Source: Candidatus Hecatellales archaeon (GTDB lineage Archaea > Thermoproteota > Bathyarchaeia > Hecatellales > Hecatellaceae). From it: DNA of 18,854 nt. Positions 1 through 7,600 of this stretch are shown here, piece by piece. The first letter of the stretch is position 1. Each line of letters opens with the position of its first letter. The DNA lies in contig QMXU01000004.1 of assembly GCA_003662305.1 (NCBI GenBank), positions 1-18,854 on the forward strand, given 5' to 3'. A model generated the notes under the pieces. It was not told where the DNA came from and searched no databases. It saw only the letters and a list, made by a program, of their open reading frames with translations. The position numbers and the translations under genes are program-made.

Positions 1-183
1 GAGCTTAAGCTCGGTGGGCTCTAGGTGGTCTACGTTGCACCTTCTACGCCTGACTCCTGTAACGTTTCTAGGCCCTGTTACGAGGACGAAGTTTTTGTCT
101 ATTGTGTCTACTACTACGCATCGGCGTCCAGCTTCTCTTCCGGTTTTTTTAATGCACACCCTCCCAATTTCCGGTATTACCAT
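1..183 (-). CDS. rpl14e: Ribosomal protein eL14 (L14e), C-terminus cut by window edge
   Basis: This frame is absent from long-ORF lists because only 61 codons lie inside the window. Translation on the minus strand starts at ATG 183-181 and reads MVIPEIGRVC, then KTGREAGRRCVVVDTID, then NFVLVTGP and VTGVRRRRC, the conserved eL14 core (an SH3/KOW-like fold of the large subunit). The frame is open to base 1, so the C-terminus is missing; archaeal eL14 usually has about 75-95 residues. A GGGAGAGGTGG Shine-Dalgarno tract lies just upstream, and the gap to the stop of the cytidylate kinase gene is 18 nt, so it is in the same operon. In many archaea cbf5 follows; that gene would be outside the window. 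Confidence 0.93.
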   Translation of the reverse strand, partial: MVIPEIGRVCIKKTGREAGRRCVVVDTIDKNFVLVTGPRNVTGVRRRRCNVDHLEPTELKL

Positions 184-201
184 TCTGCCACCACCTCTCC
201 C

Positions 202-765
202 TCAGCCTTCAAGCTTGAACCTGACATATTCTCTTACCACATCCGTCAAAACCTTAATGTTAGCTTTTAAAGGCAGAAGCTCCGTGTTAAGTATGATGTC
301 GTAAACGGATAGGTCGCCTAGGTCTATCCCATAATACCTCCTGTAGCGTTCCCTTTCAGCCTTCTCCCTTTCAAGCGTCAGCCTTCTGGCTTCCTCCAAG
401 CTTAACCCATCACGCTGGGCTATCCGTTTAAACCTTACCTCATCTGGAGCTTGAAGACAGATTTTCACGTGAGCGTTCTCAGCCATCCAAGCTGAGAGCA
501 TTCCATCTACAACCACTCCCCCCTTCAAGGCTTCCTCCCTAACCATTCCATCCACTTTCTCGTCGATGCCTCTGTCTCCAGCAGCCTTCTCCGTTAGCTC
601 TTGAAGGGTTAAACCGAAGCTTTCAGCCAGCCTCCGGAAGGCTCCTCCAGCTGAAACATGCTTCAGCCCGAAGGCTTCAGCTAGAGCCCTAGCATAGGTG
701 CTTTTACCTGTCCCGTGGAGGCCTCCAATGGTGATTACCAGCCTTTCAGGCTTGCTGCGGCTCAA
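202..765 (-). CDS. cmk: Cytidylate kinase, archaeal type
   Basis: Phosphorylates CMP/dCMP with ATP in the cytoplasm. The 187-aa protein has a P-loop GLHGTGKST at residues 15-23, followed by LKHVSAGGAFRRLAE, the substrate-binding stretch typical of archaeal Cmk (family form HVSAGDIFR). An Arg-rich lid-like region follows at about residues 125-145 (REKAERERYRRYYGID). Length fits the archaeal family. The start is TTG at 765-763: GGAGG lies 7 nt upstream, directly after the stop of the EMC3-like gene, and no in-frame ATG precedes the P-loop. It lies between the EMC3-like gene and eL14, a classic archaeal neighbourhood downstream of secY. The usual Asp in SAGD is Gly here, a small deviation. Confidence 0.93.
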   Translation of the reverse strand: MSRSKPERLVITIGGLHGTGKSTYARALAEAFGLKHVSAGGAFRRLAESFGLTLQELTEKAAGDRGIDEKVDGMVREEALKGGVVVDGMLSAWMAENAHVKICLQAPDEVRFKRIAQRDGLSLEEARRLTLEREKAERERYRRYYGIDLGDLSVYDIILNTELLPLKANIKVLTDVVREYVRFKLEG

Positions 766-779
766 GGTTAAGCCTCCGA

Positions 780-1262
780 CTAGCCGTATTGGACGCCGAG
801 AATCCTAGTTATGGGCAGGTTGACGGCTAAGGCTGACAGGAAATACCATACCCAGAAGGAGAGCCATAGCCCGTCCTCGCTTACAGCACCCCACGGGAAA
901 GGTATGGGTGAAACTGCCACGGGAGTCTGACCGAAAATGGAAATCAAAACCCAGTAGAGAATTAGGAAGGGTATCATGAGCATGAAGGAAGCCTTAAACT
1001 GCTGGCTTAGGACGGCTGAGGACTCCCTCATTAAGACCATCTGCTTCCTCTGAAGCTTCGCCACGGCTTTCTTGTCTCCCTTACGTTTAGCCTCGCCAAT
1101 CTGCCTTCTAAGCTCGTCAAGCCTTCCCCTCACAGCCCTAACCTTTTCAACGTCAACCATTTTACGCTGAAGAAAAGAGGAGGAGAAGGCTAAGACAACT
1201 GTTAAGCCTAGGATTAGCAGGGTTGAAACAGGTATCTGGGTTATCGCTTCTTCGAAGCCCAT
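780..1262 (-). CDS. EMC3/TMCO1-family (DUF106) membrane protein insertase
   Basis: Archaeal DUF106 proteins belong to the Oxa1 superfamily (EMC3, TMCO1, YidC-like) and help insert membrane proteins beside SecY. From ATG 1262 the protein has 160 aa: a first hydrophobic segment at about residues 10-30, a charged coiled coil at about 35-85 (RLDELRRQIGEAKRKGDKKA), then two more membrane segments at about 93-112 and 130-152. That three-helix layout with a cytosolic coiled coil is diagnostic. The open frame extends upstream to 1328 inside adk, but the ATG at 1262 comes 1 nt after the adk stop and gives the family-like N-terminus MGFEEAITQIP. The position after secY and adk agrees with a role in membrane protein biogenesis. 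Confidence 0.88.
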   Translation of the reverse strand: MGFEEAITQIPVSTLLILGLTVVLAFSSSFLQRKMVDVEKVRAVRGRLDELRRQIGEAKRKGDKKAVAKLQRKQMVLMRESSAVLSQQFKASFMLMIPFLILYWVLISIFGQTPVAVSPIPFPWGAVSEDGLWLSFWVWYFLSALAVNLPITRILGVQYG

Positions 1263-1263
1263 T

Positions 1264-1863
1264 TCAGCCTTTAACCCCCTTAATGGCTTCAAGCAGCCTT
1301 CCAGCAGCCTCCCCAGCCTTTCCCTCAAGGTTTTCCACCACCATCATGGGGGCGCCTGTAAGAGCTGAGCAGGCTGCAGCCATAACCCTTGAAAGCTGAA
1401 TTTCGAATTCAACCTCCTCTGCCACAGGGGTTTCCCTCTCTCTGATTTCAGCGTCCTTAAGCCTCCTAGCCAGAATGCTGTCTGAGGGCGCTTCGATGAG
1501 AGCTATAAGGCTTGGCTTTAGAAGGCTTAAAACGTGGCTGGGCAAGCCGGGAAGATAGCCTGAACCCGCCTTCACAATCATGTGGGTGTCAACCAGGGTT
1601 ACGCCGTCGAAGGCTTCAGCCATGCTGGCTATTCTCCGGGCGGCTTCTGCTTGAAGCTCTCTCTGGAAGGATGTTGAGCGTTTCCTCATTTCGTCGCGGT
1701 GGGCTACCTGTCTTCCAGACTCTTCAGCTAAGCTCATCATCACGGTTCCATAGTTTACAATCTGGATTTTTAAGCCCTGCTTTGAGGCTTCCTTTTCCAG
1801 TTCTCCCAGCACCGTTGACTTTCCAACTCCTGGAAGACCTACAACTATTACCAGGCTTTTCAA
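1264..1863 (-). CDS. adkA: Adenylate kinase, archaeal AdkA type
   Basis: Catalyses ATP + AMP = 2 ADP. The 199-aa protein starts MKSLVIVVGLPGVGKST, with the Walker A at residues 9-17, and continues with VNYGTVMM, RDEMRKRS and LVDTHMIVKAGSGYLPGLP, all characteristic of the archaeal trimeric adenylate kinase rather than the bacterial enzyme with a zinc lid. The start codon is TTG 1863-1861 with a purine-rich GGGAGAGGG just upstream. It follows secY after 62 nt and is followed by the EMC3-like gene after 1 nt. The gap contains CCATATTT, a weak TATA-like string, so an extra promoter is possible but unproven. Confidence 0.93.
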   Translation of the reverse strand: MKSLVIVVGLPGVGKSTVLGELEKEASKQGLKIQIVNYGTVMMSLAEESGRQVAHRDEMRKRSTSFQRELQAEAARRIASMAEAFDGVTLVDTHMIVKAGSGYLPGLPSHVLSLLKPSLIALIEAPSDSILARRLKDAEIRERETPVAEEVEFEIQLSRVMAAACSALTGAPMMVVENLEGKAGEAAGRLLEAIKGVKG

Positions 1864-1925
1864 ACCCTCTCCCAGCCTTAAACAGGAAAACGTTTCAGAA
1901 ATATGGGTTAAACTGCTTATTAAGG

Positions 1926-3323
1926 TTAGGCTCTTCCAAGAAGCTTAGCCAGCCCAGGATACATCTCTTCAACTCTTTCCCTCACAATTATCTGGTAGTA
2001 CTGCCATATGATGCCGGTGGTCAGCAGAATTCCTATACCCGTGCCAATGGTGTTAAAGAAGTCAGCTACAGCGGCTATAAGCCCAACAGTTAAACCGCCT
2101 ATGATGGTTAAAGAGGGAATATACCTGTTAAGCATGTCCGATACAGGCCTTTCAGCCCTCCTAAAGCCTGGAATCTGCATTCCAGAGTCTATAAGCTGCT
2201 TGGCCACATGGCGGGAGCTTAACCCTCCAACCTCAACCCACGTCATCGAGAAGCCTACGCATACCAAAACGAGGACAAGCGTGTAAACTATTATGCGGAG
2301 GGGGTCCTGAACTGCCAACGTTATGTCTCTGGGAGGCGTTAGAAAGTACACAAGCCCGCTTACAGGTTTGCCATGGGCGTCGAAGCTTCCGAGAATCTGC
2401 GCTATGAAGCTTCCAGGCATCCTAGACACGGCCACATGGGCGAAGAAGTATACGTCCGCGAAGAGAGCTGAAGCCAGTATCACAGGGATGTTGGATACGT
2501 AGAAGAATTTCACGGGGTAGCTGGCTCTGAAGCCTCTGAACCTCGCGTGGGAAATGGGAATTTCAACCCTAAGCCCCTCCAGGTAGATTATGATTACGAA
2601 GAGTATAACCATGGATAGGAAGCCAACCATGTCTGGAAGACCTCCCTGCCTTATGACCGCGGTGAAAACTTCACCGGAGGCTATGGCCTGGCCTAGGGCG
2701 AGGAGAGCTCCGAGGAAGAAGCCGTCGAAGGCTGGTAAAGGCGCAAAGCAGCTCCAGAATATTTGCTGGGCAACCCCTGCTGCTATGAAGAGGCTTATTC
2801 CGCTTCCGAGACCCCAACCCTTCTGAACCAGCTCGTCAAGCAGGATAACCATCATTCCCGCGAAGAAGAGCTGCAGCAGCACTATTACGGCCACGTTCAT
2901 GGTGAGCGCGCCGTATACTCCTCCGAAGACGAAGACTGAGGCTTCGAAAAGCGTCATGACAAGGGCTAAAACCTTATTGGCAGCTGTGAAGACCGCTCTG
3001 TCCTCAGGCTTGGAGAAGTCTACATCTATCATTTTGGAGCCTGCTAGAAGCTGGAGGATTAGGCCTGCCGTGACTATGGGGCCTATTCCAAGCTCCATCA
3101 GCGAGCCCCGTCTGGAGGCGAAGATTATCCTCATCATGGCGAAGGGGTCTGCTCCACCCTTAGCTATGCCGTAGAGGGGAATCTCCGTCATGACAAGGTA
3201 TATCACCATGACGAGGCCTGTCCAGAAAAGCTTCTCTGTGAAGCTGATCTTCCGAGCTGGCTTTTTGACTTCGGGGATAAGTCTTGCAAGCTTTGAGAGG
3301 GCGGTTATGCCTTTCCCAGCCAT
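1926..3323 (-). CDS. secY: Preprotein translocase subunit SecY
   Basis: Central channel of the Sec translocon in the cytoplasmic membrane. The 465-aa protein has ten hydrophobic segments. Recognisable parts are helix 1 at about residues 33-52, the plug/helix 2 region SLMELGIGPIVTAGLILQLL at about 74-93, GWGLGSGISLFIA at about 169-181, the cytosolic loop HARFRGFRASYPVKF at about 259-273, and PGFRRAERPV at about 385-394 before the last two helices. Length and order match archaeal Sec61-alpha/SecY. ATG 3323 is preceded by GGAGG in the 7-nt gap after the uL15 stop. It closes the ribosomal operon proper and is followed by adk, EMC3-like and cmk. Confidence 0.97.
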   Translation of the reverse strand: MAGKGITALSKLARLIPEVKKPARKISFTEKLFWTGLVMVIYLVMTEIPLYGIAKGGADPFAMMRIIFASRRGSLMELGIGPIVTAGLILQLLAGSKMIDVDFSKPEDRAVFTAANKVLALVMTLFEASVFVFGGVYGALTMNVAVIVLLQLFFAGMMVILLDELVQKGWGLGSGISLFIAAGVAQQIFWSCFAPLPAFDGFFLGALLALGQAIASGEVFTAVIRQGGLPDMVGFLSMVILFVIIIYLEGLRVEIPISHARFRGFRASYPVKFFYVSNIPVILASALFADVYFFAHVAVSRMPGSFIAQILGSFDAHGKPVSGLVYFLTPPRDITLAVQDPLRIIVYTLVLVLVCVGFSMTWVEVGGLSSRHVAKQLIDSGMQIPGFRRAERPVSDMLNRYIPSLTIIGGLTVGLIAAVADFFNTIGTGIGILLTTGIIWQYYQIIVRERVEEMYPGLAKLLGRA

Positions 3324-3330
3324 AGCCTCC

Positions 3331-3774
3331 TTATCCTCCGGCCTTCACTATGCGCCCTCCAGCCTCCACAATTTTCCTTTCAGCCTCCTCTGAGAAGGCT
3401 GAAGCCTTAACGGTGAGAGGCCTTTTAACGCTGCCTCCTCCAAGCAGCTTATCGAAGCCGAAGTCTGAAAGGTCCACCTCTACCTCTCCTTTCCCTCCGG
3501 CCTTAAGCCTGCCAGCTGCAACAAGCTCTTCCACAAGCTCTGAAAGCCTTCCAACGTTTATGGTTTTAACTTCCCCCTGGCCTGTTGGACAGCGGAAACC
3601 ATGTTTCCCGAAATGGTTGGGAGCATACTTCACCGTCCAAGTCCACTTGTGCTTGTGCAGCCCAGCCTTTCCGAAGCCTCCTCGCCCCCCGCTTTTCCGG
3701 TGCTGGCCTACCTTACCCCAACCGCAGGTTCGGGAGCCCCTGTGCCACCTGGTCTTCCTGAGCTTGTGAGGCAT
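3331..3774 (-). CDS. rpl15: Ribosomal protein uL15
   Basis: Large-subunit protein that threads through 23S rRNA. From ATG 3774 it has 147 aa beginning MPHKLRKTRWHRGSRTCGWG, the usual archaeal N-terminus, followed by the Gly/Lys/His-rich rRNA-binding segment GQHRKSGGRGGFGKAG and a globular C-terminal domain ending RIVKAGG. The frame opens 9 nt earlier at a GTG (3783). The ATG is preferred because it matches the family and has AGGTG 6 nt upstream. It sits between uL30 and secY, the standard archaeal order. Confidence 0.95.
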   Translation of the reverse strand: MPHKLRKTRWHRGSRTCGWGKVGQHRKSGGRGGFGKAGLHKHKWTWTVKYAPNHFGKHGFRCPTGQGEVKTINVGRLSELVEELVAAGRLKAGGKGEVEVDLSDFGFDKLLGGGSVKRPLTVKASAFSEEAERKIVEAGGRIVKAGG

Positions 3775-3794
3775 CTTCCACACCTATTTAACCT

Positions 3795-4295
3795 TCACAT
3801 CATACGCTCTAAAAGCTCGTTTATTCTTTCACCTCTGTAGCCCAGTTCTCCGCCCTCAGCGAAAGCTCTTTTCACAGGCTTCTTAAAGCCTCCTGAGGGA
3901 GGGTGAAGGCGGAACACTGGTTTAAGGTCTGGTAAGCTCTTAAGAGATAATTTTCCTGAGTGAAGCGCCTTGGCAACGCTTAGAAAGCTTTTGAAGCCAA
4001 GCTTTTTCAGGTATTCCTGGGTTAAAGGCTTTCCTCCTTTAAGCCTTCCCCTACGCTGGAGGAGCTTGGCTAGGGTTTCCTCGGAGATTTCCCCCCAGCT
4101 GATGTAGTCTTTCGCCTTCTGAAGCATTCCAAGGTAGGTCGGCGTAGCCGGGATGAGAACAGCGTGGTTTGGCTTGTGAAGCCTCAGCATGGCGAGGGTG
4201 CCCTTTACGTCTCCGCGGACGTTAACGGTGCCTCTAATTCTTACTACGGCAAGGCAGGCTGGTTTAAGCTGTTTACCCTCAGATTTTTCAGCCAT
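3795..4295 (-). CDS. rpl30: Ribosomal protein uL30, long archaeal form
   Basis: At 166 aa this is the long archaeal/eukaryotic L30 (L7-like), not the bacterial form of about 60 aa. The conserved ferredoxin-like core is visible: LAVVRIRGTVNVRGDVKGTL at about residues 15-34, then LRLHKPNHAVLIP and TYLGMLQKAKDYISWGEI. The archaeal extension includes FRLHPPSGGFKKPVKRAF. ATG 4295 has no strong Shine-Dalgarno (only AGTGAACAGGGG nearby). A 109-nt gap separates it from uS5 and contains a TATA-like palindrome, so it may have its own promoter. Its stop lies 20 nt before the ATG of uL15. Confidence 0.95.
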   Translation of the reverse strand: MAEKSEGKQLKPACLAVVRIRGTVNVRGDVKGTLAMLRLHKPNHAVLIPATPTYLGMLQKAKDYISWGEISEETLAKLLQRRGRLKGGKPLTQEYLKKLGFKSFLSVAKALHSGKLSLKSLPDLKPVFRLHPPSGGFKKPVKRAFAEGGELGYRGERINELLERMM

Positions 4296-4344
4296 CCCCT
4301 GTTCACTGCCTTTAAAGGCGATTCTTGAAATTCTTTAACCATTG

Positions 4345-4358
4345 TAAGTTATAACGGT
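4345..4358 (-). promoter_or_regulatory. Possible TATA box upstream of uL30
   Basis: The minus strand reads GTTATAAC at 4355-4348 within the 109-nt uS5-uL30 gap. A start of transcription about 26 nt downstream (around 4325) would leave a 30-nt leader before ATG 4295. The gap also holds a perfect 12-bp palindrome GCCTTTAAAGGC at 4308-4319, which could be an operator or simply chance. Support rests on sequence resemblance and the unusual gap length inside an otherwise tight operon. Confidence 0.3.
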
Positions 4359-4404
4359 TATGTTACGTAAACATCGGACGCCTACCTGGGGAGGCTTCAG
4401 AAGG

Positions 4405-5031
4405 CTACCTCACCCAGTCCTGGGGGGTGACAACCTTATAGGTTCTCTTTAGGGCGTCATAAACGGAGAAGGCCAGCGATGTGGCTGTACTGGTGGAGCC
4501 GAAGCTTCTCGTCCAGCAGTCCTTTATTCCTGCAAGCTTCAGAATTATTTTCGCCGTTTCGTTGGCTACGAGGCCCAGCCCCCTTGGGCCTGGAATAATC
4601 TCAAACCTTACGCTTCCACATTTCCCTTCAACATGGAAGGGTGCGGAATGCGGTTTACCGCAGCCGCACTCCCAGCTTCCGCATCCCCGCCTTACAGGTG
4701 TAATGTTAAGCTTGGCGTACATGGTTGCCTTGTCCACTGCCAGCCTTATCTGCCTGGCTTTCCCTGTTCCAACGCCTACGAAGCCGTCTTCGTTTCCAAC
4801 GGCTACCACAACGCGGAAGCGGGACTGCTCTCCAGCGTCGGTTTGCTTCTGGATTATCCCCATGGAGAGAACTTCCTGTTTAAGGTCTGGGAGAAGCCTG
4901 TCAACTATTTCAGGCTCCTGAATCCTGTAGCCTGAATTGAAAACCTCCTCCATGGACACTATTTTACCTTCAAGCACAAGCCTTCCAAGCTTGGTTCTCG
5001 GAGTCCACTCAGCAGCCTCAACACTGGCCAT
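4405..5031 (-). CDS. rps5: Ribosomal protein uS5
   Basis: Small-subunit protein involved in decoding accuracy. The 208-aa protein contains the S5 double-stranded-RNA-binding-like domain (about residues 48-112, VVVAVGNEDGFVGVGTGKA) and the C-terminal domain with PGPRGLGLVANETAK at about 147-161. The insert between them, RRGCGSWECGCGKPHS (about 114-129) plus a later Cys138, is typical of archaeal/eukaryotic uS5 and is cysteine-rich. ATG 5031 has GGGAGGG about 11 nt upstream. It follows uL18 after 113 nt, where a good TATA box lies, so it probably starts a sub-operon uS5-uL30-uL15-secY. Confidence 0.96.
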   Translation of the reverse strand: MASVEAAEWTPRTKLGRLVLEGKIVSMEEVFNSGYRIQEPEIVDRLLPDLKQEVLSMGIIQKQTDAGEQSRFRVVVAVGNEDGFVGVGTGKARQIRLAVDKATMYAKLNITPVRRGCGSWECGCGKPHSAPFHVEGKCGSVRFEIIPGPRGLGLVANETAKIILKLAGIKDCWTRSFGSTSTATSLAFSVYDALKRTYKVVTPQDWVR

Positions 5032-5125
5032 GTTCTCTCATTCTCCCTCCCGGAAGTTTTATCGCAGCCATCTTCAGCCTCGCCTTAACCCTTAAGCGTT
5101 AGAGCACCAAAAGGTAGGAAAACCT

Positions 5126-5136
5126 CAAAATATAAA
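5126..5136 (-). promoter_or_regulatory. TATA box, probable promoter for uS5-uL30-uL15-secY
   Basis: The minus strand reads TTTATATTTTG, a good archaeal TATA element, starting 8 nt after the uL18 stop. Transcription would begin near 5105, giving a leader of about 75 nt before the uS5 ATG. The 113-nt gap is one of the two longest inside the ribosomal gene block, which supports an internal promoter. Confidence 0.45.
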
Positions 5137-5144
5137 CGTTCCCT

Positions 5145-5729
5145 TCAGGAGAAGGCTTTGAGAATCGCCTGCTTAACCTTTTCAAAGTGTTGGGGGAGCT
5201 CCTCCGGGCTGAGGCCAGCCTTCAAATACTGGGAGAACCTTTGCTCTCTAAGCTGGGGCTCCAAGCTTTTCCAGTAGGAGGCTATGTGCTCCCCAGATAC
5301 ACGATCTTCGCCTGGAAGCATTTCAGGGTCGTGTGGAACGTTCACCCCTGCATCTAAAACGCCTTTAAGCCCTGCGTATATCCGTGAGCCGGGGTTAGGC
5401 TTTTTAACTCCAACGTCTAGAAGAGCCTTCTCCACTCCAGCCTTTCTGGCTTTTAACCCTGCTAGAAGCCCTGTGAGGTATGCTGCGGGAAGGTTTCCGC
5501 ATGGTGCCTTCCAGCCGAAGTTTTTAGCCAGTTCCCTTGAAACCGCTGAGGTTAGAACCTGGTCTCCCCGGAGGTTGGCTTTGATAAACTGGGCTATAAC
5601 GTTGGAGAGAGTTGGCCTGATAACCAGCCTTAGCTCTCCTGACTTAAGCAGCTCCCTACGCCTGTAATAGTTTGTTTTCCATTCTCTACGTCTTCTGAAT
5701 GGAACTCTGTATCTCGGCCCTCTAGCCAC
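5145..5729 (-). CDS. rpl18: Ribosomal protein uL18
   Basis: Binds 5S rRNA in the large subunit. From GTG 5729 it has 194 aa starting MARGPRYRVPFRRRREWKT, the archaeal N-terminus, then RLVIRPTLSNVIAQFI, AAYLTGLLAGLKARK and GLKGVLDAGVNVPHDPEMLP, all conserved. A longer frame from GTG 5741 exists, but its AGG is immediately adjacent, whereas GTG 5729 has GGGGTG 9 nt upstream and fits the family. The chosen start overlaps the eL19 stop by 8 nt, suggesting translational coupling. Confidence 0.95.
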   Translation of the reverse strand: MARGPRYRVPFRRRREWKTNYYRRRELLKSGELRLVIRPTLSNVIAQFIKANLRGDQVLTSAVSRELAKNFGWKAPCGNLPAAYLTGLLAGLKARKAGVEKALLDVGVKKPNPGSRIYAGLKGVLDAGVNVPHDPEMLPGEDRVSGEHIASYWKSLEPQLREQRFSQYLKAGLSPEELPQHFEKVKQAILKAFS

Positions 5730-6195
5730 GTCTAAGTGCACCCCTACGTCTAACTATGAGACCTGAAGATTTAATGTGCTGGAGAAGCTGGCTTCTACTT
5801 CGGAAAACCCCTCCCTTCGCCATGGTGTAAAGCATCCTGTAAGTGGAGGGAGTTATACTTTTAGAGTCCCTAAGCTGCTGTAGGGTTTTCCTTATAGCCC
5901 TGATGGTGGCGGTCCACCTACGCTTTTTAGGCGTTCTAGCCTTAGCCGGGCCTTCACGGCTTCCAGGCCCCCTCCTACGCCCCTGTTTACGTTTCAAATG
6001 TTTAACCCTAGCCCTGCCCCTGCTCACACCCTTAACGGGTTTAGCCTTGATGGCCCCGTCCTTTATGAGATGTTCGATTTCCCGCCGGGTTATGGCTGAG
6101 GATACATCCTCAAACCTTTCAGGGTCTACCCAAACCCTGCTTTCTCCCACGCTTAGAATTTCAGCTGCAAGCCTACGCTGGCTTTTCAGGCTCAC
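5722..6195 (-). CDS. rpl19e: Ribosomal protein eL19 (L19e)
   Basis: Archaeal/eukaryotic large-subunit protein. The 157-aa, very basic protein shows the N-terminal helical region LKSQRRLAAEILSVGESRVWVDP (as LKxQRRLAA plus GxxRVWxDP), then SRGRARVKHLKRKQGRRRGPGSR-type basic stretch and a long C-terminal helix. It begins at GTG 6195, which overlaps the eL32 TGA stop as GTGA, and has GGTGAGG a few bases upstream. It overlaps uL18 at its 3' end. The order eL32-eL19-uL18 is the archaeal standard. Confidence 0.95.
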   Translation of the reverse strand: MSLKSQRRLAAEILSVGESRVWVDPERFEDVSSAITRREIEHLIKDGAIKAKPVKGVSRGRARVKHLKRKQGRRRGPGSREGPAKARTPKKRRWTATIRAIRKTLQQLRDSKSITPSTYRMLYTMAKGGVFRSRSQLLQHIKSSGLIVRRRGALRRG

Positions 6196-6629
6196 CCTGC
6201 CTCACCTTTCCCAGCTTCAACGGTTTTAGGGGGATTCAGAACTTTGAGGCCTAAGCTTTTAGCCTCCCTGAAAATTTCAATACGCTTTCTTCTTCCCACG
6301 CTTCCAGCGATTCTAACGGCGTGAGTTTGAGGGTTTAAGCCTTTAAGGTCTTCAACCCTGTGGACTAGGGCTTCTGAGAGGCCTGAAGGGTGCAGGCCTC
6401 GAATGCTTTTAGGAGTTCTGTAGCCTGTGCTCGGGGAAGCCGGCCAGCCCTTCTTGCTGCGTCTCATCCTGCTGTCTATGCCTCTAGGCTTCCTCCAGGA
6501 GGGTTTAACCCGCTTGTAACGCCAGCTTTCCTGCCTTATGAAGCGTGGCTTCCCAGCCTTAGCCTGCCTGATTTTCTTGGAAAGGCTGCGGCGGGCTTTT
6601 TCAGCCTCTGGGATTTTCGGTTTAGCCAT
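6192..6629 (-). CDS. rpl32e: Ribosomal protein eL32 (L32e)
   Basis: Archaeal/eukaryotic large-subunit protein. The 145-aa product contains the conserved core FIRQESWRYKRVKPSWRKPRG at about residues 30-50 and GIDSRMRRSKKGWPASPSTGY at about 50-70, then RGLHPSGL and THAVRIAGSVGRRKR. ATG 6629 lies 2 nt after the uL6 stop. The last codons overlap the eL19 start. Identification is secure from the conserved core and context. Confidence 0.96.
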   Translation of the reverse strand: MAKPKIPEAEKARRSLSKKIRQAKAGKPRFIRQESWRYKRVKPSWRKPRGIDSRMRRSKKGWPASPSTGYRTPKSIRGLHPSGLSEALVHRVEDLKGLNPQTHAVRIAGSVGRRKRIEIFREAKSLGLKVLNPPKTVEAGKGEAG

Positions 6630-6631
6630 TT

Positions 6632-7183
6632 TCAGGCTTGTCCCCCTACGGTTTTCTCGTAGATGTAGATGCCGTCGAGGAAGACCCTGGGGTCTTTCTT
6701 CCTGATTTTAGTTGCCTGCTGGATGTTGGCGGCTGTCTGGCTTACGTCTTCAAGGCTTATTCCCTGCACTATCACGTCTTCCCCTTCAACCTTGACTTGA
6801 GCGTTCCCCACGATTTTCGCTGTCCTCGGCCTTCTTTCACCTATGAAGTTTTCAATGTGAACCTTCCCGTCTGAAACCTTCACGGTGATGGGAAAGTGGG
6901 AGGAAACTATTTTAAGCTTGTAGGTGAAGCCGCGGCTTACTCCTAAAGCCATATTCTTGATGTGGGCTGCCACCGTCCCGATCATGGACCTTTCACGCTT
7001 TCCAGCCCACTCCCTTCTAACTATAACCTTCCCGTCTGAAACCTTGATTTCAACTCCAGCGTGAGCGAGGTTTCTGCGAAGTTCGCCTCGGGGGCCTTTA
7101 ACCGTTAAAACCCCGCCCTCGTAGGAGGCTGTAACCCCTTCAGGGAGCTCCACGGTTCTTTCCTCGACGGGAAGCCTAACCAT
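6632..7183 (-). CDS. rpl6: Ribosomal protein uL6
   Basis: Large-subunit protein near the factor-binding centre. The 183-aa protein shows two similar alpha/beta domains. The first has GVTASYEGGVLTVKGPRGEL at about residues 16-35, and a second-domain strand set includes FPITVKVSDGKVHIENFIGE. The C-terminus TKIRKKDPRVFLDGIYIYEK is typical of archaeal uL6. ATG 7183 has GAGGG 8 nt upstream. It sits between uS8 and eL32 as expected. The word KVSDGKV occurs in both domains, a mark of the internal duplication. Confidence 0.96.
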   Translation of the reverse strand: MVRLPVEERTVELPEGVTASYEGGVLTVKGPRGELRRNLAHAGVEIKVSDGKVIVRREWAGKRERSMIGTVAAHIKNMALGVSRGFTYKLKIVSSHFPITVKVSDGKVHIENFIGERRPRTAKIVGNAQVKVEGEDVIVQGISLEDVSQTAANIQQATKIRKKDPRVFLDGIYIYEKTVGGQA

Positions 7184-7196
7184 TCCAGTATCCCTC

Positions 7197-7589
7197 TCAG
7201 TATACGTAGGCTAGAAGCCTTCCTCCAGTCTGCTTTTCCACCGCCTCCCTATGGGACATAACCCCTACGGGAGTGGTCATAATCACTATGCCTATGTCCT
7301 TGGAGGGCAGATACTTCCGGGTGAAAGCTTCTATCTCCTTGGCTGGCACGGGGAACCTGGGCTTAATCACCCCGCATCTGTTAATCCTGCCTAAAAGCTG
7401 AATTCTGAATTTCCCCCCTCTGCCGTCGTCGATATACTCGAACTCGCCGATGTAGCCGTGCTTCTGCATGACTTGGAGAACTCTTCCTATAAGCTTTGAG
7501 GCAGGGTAGACCAGGCACTCCTTTTTATGCCTCATCTCGCAGTTGTAGATGGTTGCAAGGCAGTTGGCTAGGGGGTCTTGAAGCGTCAA
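7197..7589 (-). CDS. rps8: Ribosomal protein uS8 (TTG start)
   Basis: Central organiser of 16S rRNA in the small subunit. From TTG 7589 it has 130 aa, the usual archaeal length, reading MTLQDPLANCLATIYNCEMR, later VMQKHGYIGEFEYIDDGRGG, and the C-terminal signature STTPxGVMSHREA-like TTPVGVMSHREAVEKQTGG. The open frame continues upstream to a GTG at 7649, but that would overlap the whole 3' part of uS14 and add 20 residues foreign to the family. AAGGTG lies about 7 nt before the TTG and overlaps the uS14 stop, so the TTG is preferred. Confidence 0.94.
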   Translation of the reverse strand: MTLQDPLANCLATIYNCEMRHKKECLVYPASKLIGRVLQVMQKHGYIGEFEYIDDGRGGKFRIQLLGRINRCGVIKPRFPVPAKEIEAFTRKYLPSKDIGIVIMTTPVGVMSHREAVEKQTGGRLLAYVY

Positions 7590-7600
7590 CCTTTCACACC

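Noticed and set aside
1512..2093. Plus-strand open frame of 193 codons opposite adk and secY
   Set aside because: Shadow of two well-identified minus-strand genes; no family features.
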